From contig JACZWN010000063.1 in NCBI GenBank assembly GCA_022572105.1, positions 1 through 15,480 of the forward strand: DNA of 15,480 nt, in the 5' to 3' direction. The DNA comes from Pseudomonadota bacterium (lineage in GTDB: Bacteria > Pseudomonadota > Alphaproteobacteria > Kiloniellales > J153). The notes beneath the pieces are model-generated. The model searched no databases. It saw only the letters and a list, made by a program, of their open reading frames with translations, and was not told the origin of the DNA. Shown piece by piece: positions 13,028-15,480 of this stretch. Position numbers and translations under genes: made by a program. How positions within the stretch are numbered: the first letter of the stretch is position 1; each line of letters starts with the position of its first letter.

Positions 13028-15306
13028 TGGATCAGGCTGGCGGCGCCGCATTTCGGGCACTGGCGCAAGCGCCGGGACGGTGCGCCCCCGGGCGCGGCGC
13101 TCCCGGGGGCGCCGGCGGCCTGTAGGATTTCGGCCACCGGCCGTTCGCTCTCGGCCGGCGGCTTCAGGAACCCGGTGTCGATCATGTGCCGCTCGATGAC
13201 CGCGCCGATGGCGGCGAGCAGCGAGGGCACGTATTTGCCCTCGAGCCAGGCGCCGCCGCGCGGATCGAACACCGCCTTGAGCTCCTCGACCACGAAGGAG
13301 ACGTCGCCGCCGCGCCGGAACACGGCGCTGATCATGCGCGTCAGCGCCAGCGTCCAGGCGTAGTGCTCCATGTTCTTCGAGTTGATGAAGATCTCGAAGG
13401 GCCGCCGCCGCTCGTCGCGCACGATATCGTTGATGGTGATGTAGATGGCGTGGTCGCTCTCCGGCCAGCGCAGCTTGTAGGTGCGCCCGGGCAGGGCCAC
13501 CGGCCGGGCGAGCGGCTCGGTCAAGTAGACCACGTCCGCGGGCTCCGGTCCGGTCTTTGGGCCGGTTTCGATTTCGGCCTCGGGTGCGTCCGCGCCGGCG
13601 CCCGGATGGCGGCCCGGCGCCTCGAGCACCGCGCCGGTGATCGCGTTCGGCCGATAGGTGGTGCAGCCCTTGCAGCCCAGGTCGTAGGCCTGGGCGTAGA
13701 CGTCGGTGAAGGCCTCGAAGGAGATGTCCTCGGGCAGGTTGATGGTCTTGGAGACCGAGCTGTCGATGGCCTTCTGCACCGTCGCCTGCATGACCACGTG
13801 GGCCGAGGGCTCGAGCGTCTGGGCGTCGACGAAGGTGGCCGGCAGCGGCGCATCGGCGCCCTTCAGCCGGCGGAACAGGCGGTAGGCGTAGTCGCTGATC
13901 TCCTCGGGTTGGCGCGTGCCGTCGGGCAGCAGCACCTGGCGGGTGTGGGTGAAGCTGAACACCGGCTCGAGGCCCGAGGAGACGTTGTCCGCCAGGAGCG
14001 AGATCGTGCCGGTCGGCGCGACCGAGGTCACCAGCGCGTTGCGGATTCCGTGCTCGGCGATGGCCTCCTTCACGTCCGCGTCCAGTTCGCCGATCGTCTC
14101 GCCCTTCAGGTAGGGCTCACGGTCATAGAGCGGGAAGGCGCCCTTTTCCTTGGCCAGCGCCACCGACGCCAGATAGGCGCCGCGGCGCAGCGTCGACAGC
14201 CAGCGCCCGGTCAACGCGACCGCCTCGGCCTCGCCGTAGCGCGCGTTGCACATGATCAGCGCGTCGGCCAGCCCGGTGATGCCGAGGCCGATGCGCCGCT
14301 TGGCCTGGGCCTCGTGCTTCTGCTGCGGCACCGGAAAGCGCGACACGTCGATCGCGTTGTCGAGCATGCGCACGGCCGGCGGCACCAACGCCTCGAGACG
14401 GGTCAGGTTCAGCTCCGCGTCCGCCTCGAAGGGTTTTTCCACCAGGCGCGCCAGGTTGATCGAGCCGAGCAGGCAGGCGCCGTAGGGCGGCAGGGGTTCC
14501 TCGCCGCAGGGGTTGGTGGAGTGGATTTCCTCGCAGTACCAGAGGTTGTTGCGCCGGTTGATGCGGTCGATGAAGATCACGCCCGGCTCGGCGTAGGCGT
14601 AGGTCGCGCGCATGATCTTGTCCCACAGCGCGCGCGCCTGAACGACCCGGTAGGTGGTGCCGCCGAAGGTCAGCTCCCAGGGCGCGTCCTCGCGGACCGC
14701 CAGCATGAAGGCGTCGGTGACCAGCACCGAGAGGTTGAACATGCGCAGGCGGCCGGGTTCCCGCTTGGCCTCGATGAAGGCCTCGACATCCGGGTGGTCG
14801 CAGGCGAGCGTCGCCATCATGGCGCCGCGGCGATAGCCGGCGCTCATGATGGTGCGGCACATGGAATCCCAGACGTCCATGAAGCTCAAGGGGCCCGAGG
14901 CGTCGGCGCCGACGCCCTTGACCGGCGCCCCCTGGGGCCGGAGCGTCGAGAAGTCGTAGCCGATGCCGCCGCCCTGCTGCAGGGTGAGCGCGGCCTCCTT
15001 CAGGTTCTCGAAGATCCCGGCCATGTCGTCGGGGATGGCCCCCATGACGAAGCAGTTGAACAGGGTCACGCTGCGCTCGGTCCCGGCGCCGGCCAGGATG
15101 CGCCCGCCGGGCATGAAGGCGAAATCCTCCAAGGCCTTGAAAAAGCGCGCCTCCCACTGGGCGGCGTCGGGCTCGGGGCGGGCCAGCGCCCGGGCGACCC
15201 GGCGCCAGGTGTCCTCGATGGTTTTGTCCACAGGGTCGCCGGCCGCCGTCTTGAGGCGGTACTTCATGTCCCAGATCTGCTGGGACAGGGTCGAAACCGG
15301 CGTCAT
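12976..15306 (-). CDS. nrdJ: Adenosylcobalamin-dependent ribonucleotide reductase (class II)
   Basis: Oxygen-independent reductase converting ribonucleotides to deoxyribonucleotides by a cobalamin-generated thiyl radical; 776 residues, cytoplasmic. The 10-stranded barrel shows C85 (TLFNCFVMGA) and C278 (YGACLLGSINLARL) as the redox pair. The radical site is N265-P-C267-G-E269 (STNPCGEE). GGGIGYDFSTLRP and SVAPTGTISLLADNVSSGLEPVFS are further reductase signatures. A linker near 585-610 leads to a TSCPD-type domain with TYKLRW and INSKNMEHYAWTLALTRMISAVFRRGGD. The tail has six cysteines, C750-x2-C753-x10-C764-x2-C767-x2-C770-x4-C775, probably a zinc ribbon plus the disulfide shuttle. The length fits the short NrdJ form. 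MTPVSTLSQQIWDMKYRLK matches family starts; GGGAG lies ten bases upstream of ATG 15306. The 3' end overlaps the ChaC gene by 52 bases. No room for a cobalamin riboswitch is seen in the short leader. Confidence 0.95.
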   Translation of the reverse strand: MTPVSTLSQQIWDMKYRLKTAAGDPVDKTIEDTWRRVARALARPEPDAAQWEARFFKALEDFAFMPGGRILAGAGTERSVTLFNCFVMGAIPDDMAGIFENLKEAALTLQQGGGIGYDFSTLRPQGAPVKGVGADASGPLSFMDVWDSMCRTIMSAGYRRGAMMATLACDHPDVEAFIEAKREPGRLRMFNLSVLVTDAFMLAVREDAPWELTFGGTTYRVVQARALWDKIMRATYAYAEPGVIFIDRINRRNNLWYCEEIHSTNPCGEEPLPPYGACLLGSINLARLVEKPFEADAELNLTRLEALVPPAVRMLDNAIDVSRFPVPQQKHEAQAKRRIGLGITGLADALIMCNARYGEAEAVALTGRWLSTLRRGAYLASVALAKEKGAFPLYDREPYLKGETIGELDADVKEAIAEHGIRNALVTSVAPTGTISLLADNVSSGLEPVFSFTHTRQVLLPDGTRQPEEISDYAYRLFRRLKGADAPLPATFVDAQTLEPSAHVVMQATVQKAIDSSVSKTINLPEDISFEAFTDVYAQAYDLGCKGCTTYRPNAITGAVLEAPGRHPGAGADAPEAEIETGPKTGPEPADVVYLTEPLARPVALPGRTYKLRWPESDHAIYITINDIVRDERRRPFEIFINSKNMEHYAWTLALTRMISAVFRRGGDVSFVVEELKAVFDPRGGAWLEGKYVPSLLAAIGAVIERHMIDTGFLKPPAESERPVAEILQAAGAPGSAAPGGAPSRRLRQCPKCGAASLIHQEGCDLCTSCGHSKCV

Positions 15307-15340
15307 CGAGCTCAGGCTCCCGTAGGGCCGCGGACGCTCT

Positions 15341-15354
15341 GGCCCAATCGGGCC
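15341..15354. repeat. Short inverted repeat in the nrdJ leader
   Basis: GGCCC (15341-15345) and GGGCC (15350-15354) flank AATC. If transcription starts near 15369, this 5-bp, 4-base-loop hairpin lies in the first third of the nrdJ leader, well clear of the ribosome site. It is short and may be chance. Confidence 0.3.
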
Positions 15355-15375
15355 GAAATTCGAGGGAATCCGCGG

Positions 15376-15381
15376 ATTATA
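15376..15381 (-). promoter_or_regulatory. Candidate -10 box of nrdJ (TATAAT)
   Basis: A perfect TATAAT is read on the minus strand, giving an expected start near 15369 and a leader of about 63 bases before ATG 15306. A second box, TATACC (15386-15391, minus), lies just upstream. No convincing -35 hexamer is found 16-18 bases upstream of either, so the element rests on the -10 match in GC-rich surroundings and its position. Confidence 0.5.
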
Positions 15382-15430
15382 GACTGGTATAGGGTAAGAT
15401 ATGGGGCCGGTGGAGGCGGGTCAAGCAGAT

Positions 15431-15445
15431 GTTCTCGCTTTGTTT
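15431..15445 (+). promoter_or_regulatory. LexA-box-like site GTTC-N7-GTTT
   Basis: GTTC (15431-15434), seven bases TCGCTTT, then GTTT (15442-15445). Alphaproteobacterial LexA recognises the direct repeat GTTC-N7-GTTC, so one base of eight differs. The T-rich spacer end also resembles known boxes. It lies about 50 bases upstream of the nrdJ TATAAT box and could serve nrdJ or a rightward gene beyond the window. A possible rightward ATG (15429-15431) overlaps its first base. Confidence 0.35.
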
Positions 15446-15480
15446 CCACCCGAGTCGGGACGCCGGGGTCCAGCCGCGTC

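Noticed and set aside
15373..15404. NrdR boxes upstream of nrdJ (CCATATCTTA and CTATAATCCG, minus strand)
   Set aside because: Each matches only about 6-7 of 10 core positions of the NrdR consensus, and they are 22 bases apart rather than the usual 31-32; the AT-rich bases are better explained as -10 elements.

Overview
The window is GC-rich, densely coded DNA of the kind found in Alphaproteobacteria, most likely Rhodospirillales or relatives. The pointers are the run chorismate mutase / hisC-type aminotransferase / prephenate dehydrogenase facing a DUF2125 gene, a CtaA/Cox15-type heme A synthase, an adenosylcobalamin-dependent ribonucleotide reductase and a methyltransferase of an alphaproteobacterial type. 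All identities come from reading motifs in the translations; no database search was run. I see no insertion sequence, prophage, CRISPR array or toxin-antitoxin pair. The window looks chromosomal and mostly housekeeping, and no stretch over 300 bases lacks a gene.

Layout. (1) 1-1974, minus strand: an ABC importer of the YnjBC type, with its substrate-binding protein first and its permease second; the permease runs off the left edge. (2) 1975-2389: a short regulatory stretch with two inverted repeats, a near-consensus sigma-70-like promoter and a tRNA-Gly(CCC) gene on the plus strand, then an EEP-fold endonuclease/phosphatase gene (2390-3265). (3) 3310-7220, minus strand: a run read in the order GST, heme A synthase, OsmC-family peroxidase, DehI-family (haloacid dehalogenase-like) protein, an internally deleted iron alcohol dehydrogenase remnant, and a small DUF5658-like membrane protein. 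Several junctions overlap or are only a few bases long, so ctaA to the remnant is probably one transcript. (4) 7364-8113: a lone SAM-methyltransferase-fold gene, divergent from the GST. (5) 8271-11238, plus strand: a translationally coupled aromatic amino acid operon (chorismate mutase, aminotransferase, prephenate dehydrogenase) joined by two ATGA overlaps. (6) 11171-12211, minus: a DUF2125 envelope protein whose 3' end overlaps tyrA. (7) 12401-13027, plus: a ChaC-type gamma-glutamylcyclotransferase whose 3' end overlaps nrdJ. (8) 12976-15306, minus: class II ribonucleotide reductase nrdJ, with a TATAAT -10 box and a LexA-like site upstream.

How the parts fit. Block 5 takes chorismate to prephenate and on towards tyrosine/phenylalanine. 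Block 3 joins heme A supply for cytochrome oxidase with peroxide and thiol detoxification (OsmC, GST), and ChaC also acts on glutathione. The points most worth a second look are the in-frame gutted alcohol dehydrogenase behind a DehI-family gene, the chorismate mutase carrying a prephenate-dehydratase-like domain without the catalytic TRF motif, the two convergent coding overlaps, the GTTC-N7-GTTT site upstream of nrdJ, and a recurring TATACCA motif in four intergenic regions. I found no convincing evidence of a wholly new multi-gene system.
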